A DNA stretch of 14,449 bases from Spirochaetota bacterium (GTDB taxonomy: Bacteria > Spirochaetota > Spirochaetia > DSM-27196 > PWMO01), in contig JAAAOH010000248.1 of the NCBI GenBank assembly GCA_009908925.1, positions 1-14,449 of the forward strand. The letters run 5' to 3'. This document shows positions 1 through 9,375 of the stretch, in pieces. Below the pieces are notes generated by a model, which saw only the letters and a program-made list of their open reading frames with translations, made no database searches and was not told the DNA's origin. Both the position numbers and the translations under genes were made by a program. Position 1 is the first letter of the stretch. Every line of letters starts with the position of its first letter.

Positions 1-1
1 G

Positions 2-535
2 GTCGAGGAAATCAAGGGGAGCCCCAGCATCGACCTCAGAAAGCCCGTTTCGAGACGCGAGGAGGAACGCTTCCTTCAGTACTACAATCTCACTCCGTAC
101 TGGGCCGGCCCCGACATCTGGGCCACGGCCGCATATGCCCGCGGTCTTCCCCCGCTCAAGGGCAAGGAACCGGATCTCCCGGCCCCCCACGAAAAGGACC
201 GGAGTGAGGAGCGACTGCGCAGTTGCGCAGAGATCATTGGGTACGCTGTCGACGGTGTCGACGGTTCCGCGGGATACGTCGATGACTTCCTCGCGGAATA
301 CGAAACCTGGCGTCTGCGCTACCTCGTGGTCGATTCACACAAACTGCTACCCGGCAAGCGGGTGCTGGTCTCCCCCGACTGGGTGGAGGGAATCCGGTGG
401 GAGGATCGTGCAATGGGCGTCAGCCTGAAGACCGAGGTCATCCGTGACGCACCGGCCTATGCCGGCGTTTCCGACCTCGGAGAGGACTATGAGGCGTTGC
501 TCCGGTCACATTTCCAGCCCGACGCCGGGGAATAA
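2..535 (+). CDS. PRC-barrel domain protein, 3' end (5' end outside window)
   Basis: An open frame of 177 residues enters from the left edge and stops with TAA at 533-535; its start lies outside the window. The visible part begins with residues like the end of one PRC-barrel unit (IDLRKPVSRREEE followed by a YYNLTPYW segment). A proline/charge-rich linker follows, then a second unit at about residues 78-140 with the pattern GYAVDGVDGSAGYVDDFL, WRLRYLVVD and KRVLVSPDWV. This two-unit layout is typical of the PRC-barrel proteins seen in many bacteria. They are small soluble beta-barrel proteins, sometimes linked to stress or RNA processing, but the function of this subgroup is not known. The gene ends 10 bases before ftsH on the same strand, so the two are probably cotranscribed. 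Family confidence is good; no role can be read from the sequence. Confidence 0.8.
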   Translation, partial: VEEIKGSPSIDLRKPVSRREEERFLQYYNLTPYWAGPDIWATAAYARGLPPLKGKEPDLPAPHEKDRSEERLRSCAEIIGYAVDGVDGSAGYVDDFLAEYETWRLRYLVVDSHKLLPGKRVLVSPDWVEGIRWEDRAMGVSLKTEVIRDAPAYAGVSDLGEDYEALLRSHFQPDAGE

Positions 536-545
536 GTGAGGATGC

Positions 546-2563
<2,018 letters not shown>

Positions 2564-2564
<1 letters not shown>

Positions 2565-2586
2565 CTCGGGTGGTCAGCCCCCGAGC
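2564..2586 (+). terminator. Hairpin at the end of ftsH
   Basis: A 7-bp perfect stem GCTCGGG/CCCGAGC (2564-2570 with 2580-2586) encloses a 9-base loop and starts at the last base of the ftsH stop codon. A second small stem, GCGGC/GCCGC (2587-2591 with 2597-2601), follows. Neither has a T-run, so intrinsic termination is uncertain. The location between convergent genes fits a transcript end or 3'-protecting hairpin. Confidence 0.4.
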
Positions 2587-2672
2587 GCGGCCTCGAGCCG
2601 CCCGAGAAGCACCTCGAGCGGACCGTTCGTGCGTCTGAAAACCAGGATGCCGGCGCTGTATTGCTGCGGCAT
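2574..2672 (-). pseudogene. Nudix hydrolase N-terminal stump (32 codons)
   Basis: On the minus strand, 16 bases after the cdc48 stop, an ATG (2670-2672) opens a 32-residue frame that ends in TGA (2574-2576). It reads MPQQYSAGILVFRR, then TNGPLEVLLG, then a short unrelated-looking tail. SAGILVFRR...G.LEVLLG is the usual first beta hairpin of Nudix hydrolases, just before the HPGGP/W stretch. The Nudix box itself (GX5EX7REUXEEXGU) is absent, and the DNA where it should lie is the 3' end of ftsH on the opposite strand. I read it as a gene cut off by a deletion that brought ftsH next to it. It could instead be a short chance ORF or a real small protein. AGGGTAGG sits 2 bases before the ATG, a poorly spaced ribosome site. 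Confidence 0.5.
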
Positions 2673-2688
2673 GGCCTACCCTATCGGC

Positions 2689-4977
2689 TCACTCCTGTGC
2701 GGTAAAGCCGATGCGCCCACGCTGAGGGCGTTCCTGTTTGAGCTCTTCGGCGATCTTGCGATAGTCTTCCTCGGTCTCACGGGTGACCGACGGCCATGAT
2801 CCCTGCAAGCCCTTCTCAAATGCCTCCCTGTTGACCTCCCGGGTTTCCCGGCCACCGGCGCGAAGGCTTTCGAGGCCCGCCTTTCGCACGAGGTTCTCGA
2901 GGTCGGCGCCCGTATAGCCCCCGGTTCGGCTCGCCAGGTCGTCGAGGTCGACGTCGTTGGCAATCGGCATGTCGGAGGTATGTATCTCGAGGATGCGCTT
3001 TCGGCCCTCTTTGTCGGGAACCGGGACGTAGACGAGCTCGTCGAAGCGTCCCGGCCGAAGCAGCGCGCGGTCGAGGAGGTTCGGTCGGTTGGTTACACCG
3101 ATCACGACCACTCCCTGTAGCTCCTCGAGGCCATCCATCTCCGCGAGCAGACTGTTGACCACGCGCTCGGTGACGCTCGCTTCGCCGAATCCGGCCCCCC
3201 GCTGCGGGGCGAGGGAGTCGATTTCGTCTATGAGCACCACAGCCGGCGCCACCTGACGCGCGCGCTGAAACAGACGTGAGATCTGCTTCTCACTCTCGCC
3301 GTACCACTTCGAGAGCATGCTCGATGATTTGGCGGAGATGAAGTTTGCCTCGCTCTCGTGAGCAACCGCCTTACCGAGCAGGGTCTTCCCCGTTCCCGGC
3401 GGGCCGAAGAAGAGAAAGCCCTTGGGTGGACGGATCCCGAGGTTACGGAAGGCGTCGGGATCCTTTATGGGCATCTCGATACCCTCGCGCAGCTGCTGCT
3501 TGACCTCCGAAACTCCACCGATGTCGTCCCAGGCGACGTCGGGCACCTGGATCATGATCTCCCGCAGGGCCGAGGGCTGGATACGCTTGAGCGCGTTGAG
3601 AAAATCGTCCTGATCCACCTCGAGCTTCTCCAGGACCTCAGGTGGGACCTCATTCTCGTCGAGGTTGATCTGCGGCAGATTGCGCCGCAACGCCTCGATC
3701 GCCGCCTCCCGATTGAGGGCCGAGATGTCGGCACCCACGAAGCCGAAGGTTACGCGGGCAAGCTCGTCCAGGTCGACGCCCTCCGCGAGCGGCATGCCGC
3801 GGGTGTGGATGTCCATGATCTCCCGACGCCCACCGTAATCGGGCACGTTTATGACGATCTCCCGGTCAAAGCGGCCAGGACGGCGCAGGGCCTCGTCGAG
3901 GTCGTCCACGCGGTTGGTCGCGGCAATCACCACGACATGCTGCCGGGGCTCGAGCCCGTCCATGAGGGCCAGAAGCTGCGCCACGACCCTCCGCTCGACC
4001 TCGCCGGAGACATCCCCGCGTTTGGGCGCGATCGAGTCGATCTCGTCGATGAACACGATTGCCGGCGCCTGGGATTCGGCATCCTGAAAGACCTTTCGCA
4101 GGCGCTCCTCGCTCTCACCGTAGTAGCGCCCCATGATCTCAGGCCCGTTTATGGTGAAGTAGCGCGCATCGGCCTCGTTCGCGACCGCACGGGCAAGCAG
4201 CGTCTTTCCGGTGCCCGGCGGGCCGTGAAGGAGCACTCCCTTGGGCGGGTCGATACCGAGGCGCTGGAAGAGCTCGGGATGCTTCAGCGGAAGCTCTATC
4301 ATCTCGCGCACCTGCTCGACCGTGTGGCCGATTCCGCCGACGTCGTCGTAGGTGACATCGATCTTCCGCGGTTCCTCCGGTTCCTGATACTGGGGACGGA
4401 GCTCGATCTCGGTGTCTTCGGTGACCTGCACGATGCCGTGAGGAGTCGTTCCCACGACCAGCAGCCGCATCTCGAACAGCCCGTATGTCCGCTGCTCGAA
4501 GAAGCTCCGAAAGATGTCGTCAGGGAACGGGCCCTGGTCCATGCCGGGACTTCGCCGGTACACCGACGTGGAGATGATGTCCCCCGCCACGAGCGGTCGG
4601 TGATAGAGAGTCTGCAGCAGCGCCTCTCCCGAGCCGGAAAGTTGTACGTTTTCCTGCGCCGGTGCAATGATGATCCTGCGGGCGGGCTTCACATCCGCTA
4701 CGTCGATCTCCACCTTGTCGCCGATGCTCACGTTGGCGTTGGCACGCTGCAGCCCGTCGAGCCTGATGATATTGAGTCCTTCGTCCTCCGGGTACGGCGG
4801 GAGGGCCACGGCGGCGGTGGTGCGTTTGCCGGTGATCTCGATGATCCGACCCTCCTCCACCCCCAGGCTGTTCAAAGCGGGCCGGGTCAGGCGCGCCATT
4901 CCCTTGCCGACGTCGTTCGACTTCGCACCGGCGACCTGCACGGTAATGCGGCTGTTGTCTTCCTGCTTCTGCGACAT
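2689..4977 (-). CDS. Cdc48/p97-type (VAT-like) AAA+ ATPase
   Basis: This 762-residue protein has the full Cdc48/p97 architecture. An N-terminal double-psi-barrel-like half (about 10-100) and a second N subdomain (about 105-190) precede two AAA+ rings. Ring D1 has Walker A GPPGTGKT (252-259), Walker B D311-E312 and ATNRVDDLDEALRRPGRFDR. Ring D2 has Walker A (525-532), Walker B D584-E585 and VTNRPNLLDRALLRPGRFDE. The linker keeps the family motif PSALRE. Both pore loops are aromatic (GRYYGES in D1, SKWYGES in D2), as in archaeal VAT and unlike the D1 ring of eukaryotic p97. This suggests a hexameric unfoldase threading substrate through both rings. The C-terminus (GRIGFTAQE) lacks the HbYX tail that docks archaeal homologues on proteasomes. 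The ATG is 2 bases after the UPF0182 stop, so coupled translation is likely. Confidence 0.95.
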   Translation of the reverse strand: MSQKQEDNSRITVQVAGAKSNDVGKGMARLTRPALNSLGVEEGRIIEITGKRTTAAVALPPYPEDEGLNIIRLDGLQRANANVSIGDKVEIDVADVKPARRIIIAPAQENVQLSGSGEALLQTLYHRPLVAGDIISTSVYRRSPGMDQGPFPDDIFRSFFEQRTYGLFEMRLLVVGTTPHGIVQVTEDTEIELRPQYQEPEEPRKIDVTYDDVGGIGHTVEQVREMIELPLKHPELFQRLGIDPPKGVLLHGPPGTGKTLLARAVANEADARYFTINGPEIMGRYYGESEERLRKVFQDAESQAPAIVFIDEIDSIAPKRGDVSGEVERRVVAQLLALMDGLEPRQHVVVIAATNRVDDLDEALRRPGRFDREIVINVPDYGGRREIMDIHTRGMPLAEGVDLDELARVTFGFVGADISALNREAAIEALRRNLPQINLDENEVPPEVLEKLEVDQDDFLNALKRIQPSALREIMIQVPDVAWDDIGGVSEVKQQLREGIEMPIKDPDAFRNLGIRPPKGFLFFGPPGTGKTLLGKAVAHESEANFISAKSSSMLSKWYGESEKQISRLFQRARQVAPAVVLIDEIDSLAPQRGAGFGEASVTERVVNSLLAEMDGLEELQGVVVIGVTNRPNLLDRALLRPGRFDELVYVPVPDKEGRKRILEIHTSDMPIANDVDLDDLASRTGGYTGADLENLVRKAGLESLRAGGRETREVNREAFEKGLQGSWPSVTRETEEDYRKIAEELKQERPQRGRIGFTAQE

Positions 4978-4979
4978 CG

Positions 4980-7856
4980 TTACTGCCCCGTTTCCCCGAG
5001 CGTATCGGTGATATCCTCGAGCAGGGTATTGAGCTCCTCGAGCGCCTCGCCGGCGGCGGCGAAGTTCCCCTCGGAAAGCTCCTGCTTGTAGGTGTCGAAG
5101 GCGTCGGCCGCATCACCGATGAGCTGCCGTGCCTGCGGGCTCATGACCGCCTGCGCCTCTGCCGGGGCAGCTTCGCCTGCTGCCGCCGCCGGCTGGAGCT
5201 CGCCTACGAGCAACTGCAGGGCGGCATCAAAGGTCTCCGCCCACACGATCTCGTCCTGGTCGGCCAGTGCCACGCGGCGAAGCTCCGGTAGCTCTGCGCT
5301 CTCTGCCTGGAGGAAAATCGGCTCGGCAAAGAGCATGTAGAGACGTCCGGAGTCGAACACGGGCACCGTCAGGAGGTTCCCGCGGATCACGTCCGAGCCC
5401 CGCTGGCTCCACAGACTCAGCGTTCGAGACATTTCGGCGTCCTGGTCGATTCGCGCCTCGATCTGGCGAGGTCCGAGCACCTCCACACCCTTGGGCATGG
5501 TGAAGGTCGTCAGCTCCCCGTAGTTGGGCATATCACTATAGCCCGCCATCCATGCGTTTATGACGTTCTTGTTCTTGGGCGTAAACGGAATCATCAGCAC
5601 GAACTCGAGCCGATCGGACTCGGGATACTCGATCATGATGTAGTACGGTCGCACCGGCTGGAAGCCGCCGCGGTAGCGCTCGGTGGCGAGCTCCCACACG
5701 TCCTCGCGCTGGTAGAACGTCGCGACATCGGTCATGTTGTACGTCCGCAGCATCTCCGCCTGCACGGTGAAGAAGTCAGCGGGATAGCGTACGTGATTCT
5801 TCAGGAACTCCGGCATCTGCTCGAATGGCGTGAAGAGCTCCGGGAATACGCGGTCATAGGTGCTGAGGATGATGTCGTCGGGGTTCATCGCGTAGAACTG
5901 AATAGATCCGTCGTAGGCATCGACCACGACCTTCACGGAGTTCCGCACGTAGTTTGCGCCGCCGAATTTGCCCACGGACCCGGCGTAACGCTCGGAGTAG
6001 GGATAGTTCGCCGAGGCCGTATAGGCATCGATGATGTACTTGATTCGTCCTTCCTCGGTCAGCACCGGATAGGGATCGTCGTCATAGCGCAGGAAGGGCG
6101 CGATCTTGCGCGCGCGCTCGGTGATATGCCGATCGAAGAGAATGCGGGAGTCGGCGTCGAAATAGCCGGAAAAGAGCTGGCGATGTCCGTCGAACTTCCA
6201 CGCATACATGAAGCGCTTGACGATGTTGTCGAGGACGACACCGCCCTCACCCTCGTAGTCGGAGAACACATTCTCGTCGCCGGAGGGATAATCGAACTCC
6301 TGCTGGGACGTGTTCGTGTAGACGTGGTCGGTGGTGCGCTCCCCGTAGTAGATTTCCGGCCGCGTGATCTGGAAACCCTCCACGTCCACGCGCGGCGGGA
6401 TGTCCCTGATCAGCAGCTTCGGCCCACCCTGCTCGAGCACCTCGTGCACGGGCAACATTACCAGTCCGTAGCCGTGTGTGTACTTCAGGTGCTGGCTGAC
6501 CCAGGTCTGAGAGCTCGCGGGCAGCTCCGATTTCTGGAGCTCACGTACGCTCAACATCATCTGGCGGTACTCACCATCTATGCGGTAGCGATCGATATCG
6601 ACGTCCTCGAACCGATAGTACAGGCGTATCTCCTGTTGCTGTCTGAGGTTGTCCTTCAGGGCACCCGGGTCCCAGAGACGAACATTGTCGAGCATCTCGC
6701 GGCTCCCCTCTATGACCTCCGGCGTGATGTCGCGTCCGACCGGGTATTGCTCCTGGGTCAGATTCGACTGGTCAAGGCCAAATGCCCGGCGGGTGTAATC
6801 GATGTTGTGACGGATGTAGGGCGATTCGAGGGTAATCTCGTTGGGGCTCACCACCAGGCTCTGGAAGGCGCTGGGTACGATGCCGTTCACGATCAGGAGG
6901 ATTGCCACAATGCCCGCCGGCGCAATGAGAGATTTCCTGGTCGGCACCGTGCCTTCGCCGGACTCGTCCGCCTCGAGCATCAGCACCTTCCGCTCAACGC
7001 GCTTGCTGAACCCCGACACGAGCAGTGTGACACCGGCGACCACGTAGATCGCGAGCGAGACGTAGTATGCGGGCGTGCGGACGTTTATGTCGTTCCAGCC
7101 CGCACCGGTGACCACGCCGGCTTCCGAATACAGAAGCTCGAAGACGCTGAGATAGGCGTTCCAGCCCAGCGCAAGCAGAAAAAGCCCTGCGAGGCCGACC
7201 ACCTGTCGCCTGAGCCCACCGGTGTGAAGCACGGTGTCGGTCGCCGAAGAGCCGAACTCACGCGAGCGGGTGTAGCGCAGTGTCGCGGTGAGGATGACAC
7301 CGGCTGCGGCCACCACCAGCAGGAATATGAGCCAGCTCACCAGCTCCTGGTAAAATGACAGCGAAAAGAGGTAGAAGTTCACCGGCCGGTTGAACACCGG
7401 ATCAGTGGTCTGGGCGGTGGTCTGATTGATGAACAGCAGTGCGTTCTCCCACAGCCCCATGGCCCAGGAGCCCATGATGGCGGCAAGCACCACCGATGCC
7501 GGGAAAGCCAGGAGACTTCTGGTCTCGCCCTGGACTTTGCCGGATGCCGCTTTGAGGTTCCAGAACAGAAACGCAAAGGCGATGACGAAGCCGACCGCGA
7601 AGAGAATGATCCTGGTGAAGATCTCCGTCCAGAAACGACTCTCGTGGCCCAGAGTGCCGAACCACAGATGCTCCGAATAGACATAGAAGAAGACGTTTAT
7701 GAGAATCAGGAGCACGATCGTGCCGAGAAAGACCAGGCCACCCCTGATGAGCCGGCGCATAAGCACTTTCTGCTCCATGCTGCCGGAGTTCTTGAGCGTG
7801 CGAAGCAATGGCAGTGCGCCAATGGCGAGAATGAGTATCCCGAGAACGGTAAACAT
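4980..7856 (-). CDS. UPF0182 family large membrane protein
   Basis: This is a 958-residue membrane protein of the uncharacterised UPF0182 (COG1615) family, with a length typical of the family. The first 330 residues hold about seven or eight hydrophobic helices (roughly 2-20, 38-60, 83-105, 116-136, 170-195, 218-240, 265-286, 311-331), with an aromatic loop HLWFGTLGHESRFWTEIF. The family-specific stretch SPNEITLESPYIRHNI around N339 and TRRAFGLD follows, then a long soluble domain probably on the outer face. The C-terminus has an Ala/Glu-rich linker (about 890-915) and a helical tail. Function is unknown. The start is well supported by AAAGGAG five bases upstream of ATG. The gene lies 18 bases after a small membrane protein gene and 2 bases before cdc48, so all three are probably cotranscribed. 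Confidence 0.93.
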   Translation of the reverse strand: MFTVLGILILAIGALPLLRTLKNSGSMEQKVLMRRLIRGGLVFLGTIVLLILINVFFYVYSEHLWFGTLGHESRFWTEIFTRIILFAVGFVIAFAFLFWNLKAASGKVQGETRSLLAFPASVVLAAIMGSWAMGLWENALLFINQTTAQTTDPVFNRPVNFYLFSLSFYQELVSWLIFLLVVAAAGVILTATLRYTRSREFGSSATDTVLHTGGLRRQVVGLAGLFLLALGWNAYLSVFELLYSEAGVVTGAGWNDINVRTPAYYVSLAIYVVAGVTLLVSGFSKRVERKVLMLEADESGEGTVPTRKSLIAPAGIVAILLIVNGIVPSAFQSLVVSPNEITLESPYIRHNIDYTRRAFGLDQSNLTQEQYPVGRDITPEVIEGSREMLDNVRLWDPGALKDNLRQQQEIRLYYRFEDVDIDRYRIDGEYRQMMLSVRELQKSELPASSQTWVSQHLKYTHGYGLVMLPVHEVLEQGGPKLLIRDIPPRVDVEGFQITRPEIYYGERTTDHVYTNTSQQEFDYPSGDENVFSDYEGEGGVVLDNIVKRFMYAWKFDGHRQLFSGYFDADSRILFDRHITERARKIAPFLRYDDDPYPVLTEEGRIKYIIDAYTASANYPYSERYAGSVGKFGGANYVRNSVKVVVDAYDGSIQFYAMNPDDIILSTYDRVFPELFTPFEQMPEFLKNHVRYPADFFTVQAEMLRTYNMTDVATFYQREDVWELATERYRGGFQPVRPYYIMIEYPESDRLEFVLMIPFTPKNKNVINAWMAGYSDMPNYGELTTFTMPKGVEVLGPRQIEARIDQDAEMSRTLSLWSQRGSDVIRGNLLTVPVFDSGRLYMLFAEPIFLQAESAELPELRRVALADQDEIVWAETFDAALQLLVGELQPAAAAGEAAPAEAQAVMSPQARQLIGDAADAFDTYKQELSEGNFAAAGEALEELNTLLEDITDTLGETGQ

Positions 7857-7874
7857 ACGGACTCCTTTCGCGGG

Positions 7875-8264
7875 CTACGCCGCCGCGTAGCCGAATACGA
7901 CTGCGAGAATAAGCACGACGATGAGGATCACGAGGAAGATGCTGAACACACTCTCCAGCGTCCGTCGTCGCTCGATCATCTCTCGTGCCTCTTCAGTGCT
8001 TTCCGGGGGTCTGCGCGGGATGAAGGTGATCAGAATCAGGCTGACGATGAAGGCGACCACCAGGAAGGGGAACCAGTACACCCCGTATACGGTGGGTCCA
8101 TATGGGCGCAACCACAATCCCCCGCCCCAGGTCGCCAGAAAGATCACGAAAAAGAACACGACGGCATCCACAGTGTGGCGGTGCCTGCGGAATACCACCG
8201 TCACGATGACGGTCAAAACGGCAGCCATGAGCAAAGCGGTCAGGATTTGTGCTAGTACGATCAT
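7875..8264 (-). CDS. Small four-helix membrane protein, unrecognised
   Basis: This 129-residue protein shows four hydrophobic stretches at about residues 3-25, 32-52, 62-82 and 105-127. A basic turn (RRHRH) separates the first two, and a charged amphipathic segment (about 83-104, rich in Glu and Arg) precedes the last. No signal-peptide cleavage site is evident, and I do not recognise a family. AAAGGGG about eight bases before the ATG supports the start. It is the first gene of the minus-strand operon: its stop is 18 bases before the UPF0182 start, and the downstream ribosome site sits in that gap. The context suggests it works with the UPF0182 protein, perhaps as a small membrane partner; that is inference. 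Confidence 0.8.
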   Translation of the reverse strand: MIVLAQILTALLMAAVLTVIVTVVFRRHRHTVDAVVFFFVIFLATWGGGLWLRPYGPTVYGVYWFPFLVVAFIVSLILITFIPRRPPESTEEAREMIERRRTLESVFSIFLVILIVVLILAVVFGYAAA

Positions 8265-8381
8265 CTACGCAGCCCCTTTCATCATTGAGGCTACTAAGGG
8301 CGCGCGCTGCAATGAATAGACCAAAACGGTTAGCGTAGTCCGGTGCCGCCTTTCCGCGGTTTGCTGCCCACTACGGAGGGT

Positions 8382-8410
8382 TTGTCTTTACCAGCTGATG
8401 TTTGCATACT
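8382..8410 (+). promoter_or_regulatory. Candidate promoter of the phasin-like gene
   Basis: TTGTCT (8382-8387) and CATACT (8405-8410) are separated by 17 bases. Each matches four of six bases of the sigma-70 consensus boxes. They lie about 30 bases before the ATG at 8442, in the 177-base divergent gap shared with the minus-strand operon. I found no equally good minus-strand promoter in that gap. Confidence 0.4.
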
Positions 8411-8441
8411 AGAATGGAGGAGCAACGAAAGGGAGAATGCT

Positions 8442-8765
8442 ATGGAGAATCCGTTTCGCACAGGTATCTACGCCGGCCTCGGCCTCGCGCTCCGAACGCG
8501 TGACGCAGTCCTCGAGACAGGGCGCCGGATTGCGCGGGAAAGCAGTATGAGCGAAGAAGAGGGTCGCAAGTTCGTGGACAACCTGCTCGAGCAGAGTGAA
8601 GAGACACGAGGCAGGCTCTCCGGGCTCGTCGAAGACCGCGTCTCCGAGGTGATGGAACGCCTCGACGTCGCCAAGCGCTCCGACATCGAGCGACTCGAGA
8701 AGCGCATCGCCGAGCTCGAGGCGGCGCAGCAGAAGACCGGTCAGAAGACAGAGCAGAAAAAGTAG
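8442..8765 (+). CDS. Phasin-like coiled-coil protein (COG3937 type)
   Basis: The product is 107 residues. It starts MENPFRTGIYAGLGLA, continues with a helical stretch containing the SMSEEEGRKFVDNLLEQ segment, and ends in a charged heptad-like helix (SDIERLEKRIAELEAAQQ) with a Lys/Gln tail. This order, a short apolar start, then LSEEEG...LLE, then a coiled coil, matches small bacterial proteins annotated as phasin or polyhydroxyalkanoate synthesis regulators (COG3937). Family members are mostly uncharacterised, and no PHA synthase is visible here, so a granule role is not shown. An in-frame ATG at 8343 would add 33 residues, but AAAGGGAG with proper spacing favours 8442, as does the start of family similarity. 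It is divergent from the UPF0182 operon. Confidence 0.75.
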   Translation: MENPFRTGIYAGLGLALRTRDAVLETGRRIARESSMSEEEGRKFVDNLLEQSEETRGRLSGLVEDRVSEVMERLDVAKRSDIERLEKRIAELEAAQQKTGQKTEQKK

Positions 8766-8782
8766 TAGAGCCGGCAACCGTA

Positions 8783-8837
8783 GGGCTGCAAGACGAGACA
8801 CGCCGTTCGGACCAGCATGCCGACCGGGCAGCAGCCC
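8783..8837 (+). other. Long-loop inverted repeat in the gap before the PEBP gene
   Basis: GGGCTGC (8783-8789) pairs with GCAGCCC (8831-8837) over a 41-base loop. The stem lies after the phasin-like stop and just before the ribosome site at 8844-8852. It could be a weak transcript end or a leader structure. There is no T-run and the pairing may be chance in GC-rich DNA. Confidence 0.2.
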
Positions 8838-8856
8838 GCCCCCAAAGGAGGGTATC

Positions 8857-9288
8857 ATGCACATTACCAGTTCAGCATTCGAACATAACGAGAGAATTCC
8901 GGCCAAATACACATGCAACGGTCAGAACATCAATCCGCCCCTGCGCATCGAAGACATCCCTCCGGGCACGCAGAGCATGGCAATCATCGTGGATGACCCC
9001 GATGCGCCCGGGAAGACGTTCCTCCACTGGCTCATCTGGGATATCGAGCCGACCAACGAAATCGGGGAGAACACCGCACCCGGTACCCAGGGACGGACCG
9101 ATTTCGGGAAGCCCGCCTACGGCGGTCCCTGCCCGCCCTCGGGTACGCACCGCTACTTCTTCCGGGTGTACGCCCTCGGCACGACCCTCGGCCTTCCGGA
9201 AGGGAGCTCGCGGGCAGATCTCGAGCAGGCCATGAAGGGCCACGTTCTCGCCGAGGCGGAGATTATCGGCCTCTACGCGCAGTCGTAG
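8857..9288 (+). CDS. YbhB/YbcL family PEBP-fold protein
   Basis: This 143-residue protein belongs to the bacterial Raf kinase inhibitor-like branch of the phosphatidylethanolamine-binding protein fold, and its length is close to the E. coli YbhB/YbcL core. Ligand-site motifs are visible: the DDPDAP loop (46-51), HWLIWDI starting at H57, and GPCPPSGTHRY (90-100). There is no signal peptide, so it should be cytoplasmic. The physiological ligand of these proteins is generally unknown. AAAGGAGGG five bases before ATG is one of the best ribosome sites in the window and fixes the start. The 91-base gap from the phasin-like gene and 87-base gap to the reductase leave it unclear whether they share a transcript. 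Confidence 0.93.
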   Translation: MHITSSAFEHNERIPAKYTCNGQNINPPLRIEDIPPGTQSMAIIVDDPDAPGKTFLHWLIWDIEPTNEIGENTAPGTQGRTDFGKPAYGGPCPPSGTHRYFFRVYALGTTLGLPEGSSRADLEQAMKGHVLAEAEIIGLYAQS

Positions 9289-9375
9289 GTACAGCGCAGA
9301 CACAGACAGTTATCAAGCACGCGCAGAGCTGCAAAACTACAGCCAGAAAACGAAAGCCAGGAAAGGGAGCAGTGA

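Noticed and set aside
3358..5091. A 577-codon + strand open frame opposite cdc48
   Set aside because: It is antisense to a protein with every Cdc48 motif, and its translation lacks any recognisable domain. Long antisense frames are common opposite GC-rich genes with strong codon bias.
5793..7358. A 521-codon + strand open frame opposite the UPF0182 gene
   Set aside because: The UPF0182 frame has family motifs and a strong ribosome site. The antisense product is His/Val/Glu-rich without a plausible fold.
8265..8441. A sigma-70 promoter for the minus-strand operon in the divergent gap
   Set aside because: Boxes such as TATTCA or TTGGTC appear on the minus strand, but none is paired at proper spacing, so I did not list one.
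8409..8918. A 169-codon - strand open frame over the phasin-like gene
   Set aside because: It covers a recognisable + strand gene, its ribosome sites and the intergenic gap, with no family resemblance.
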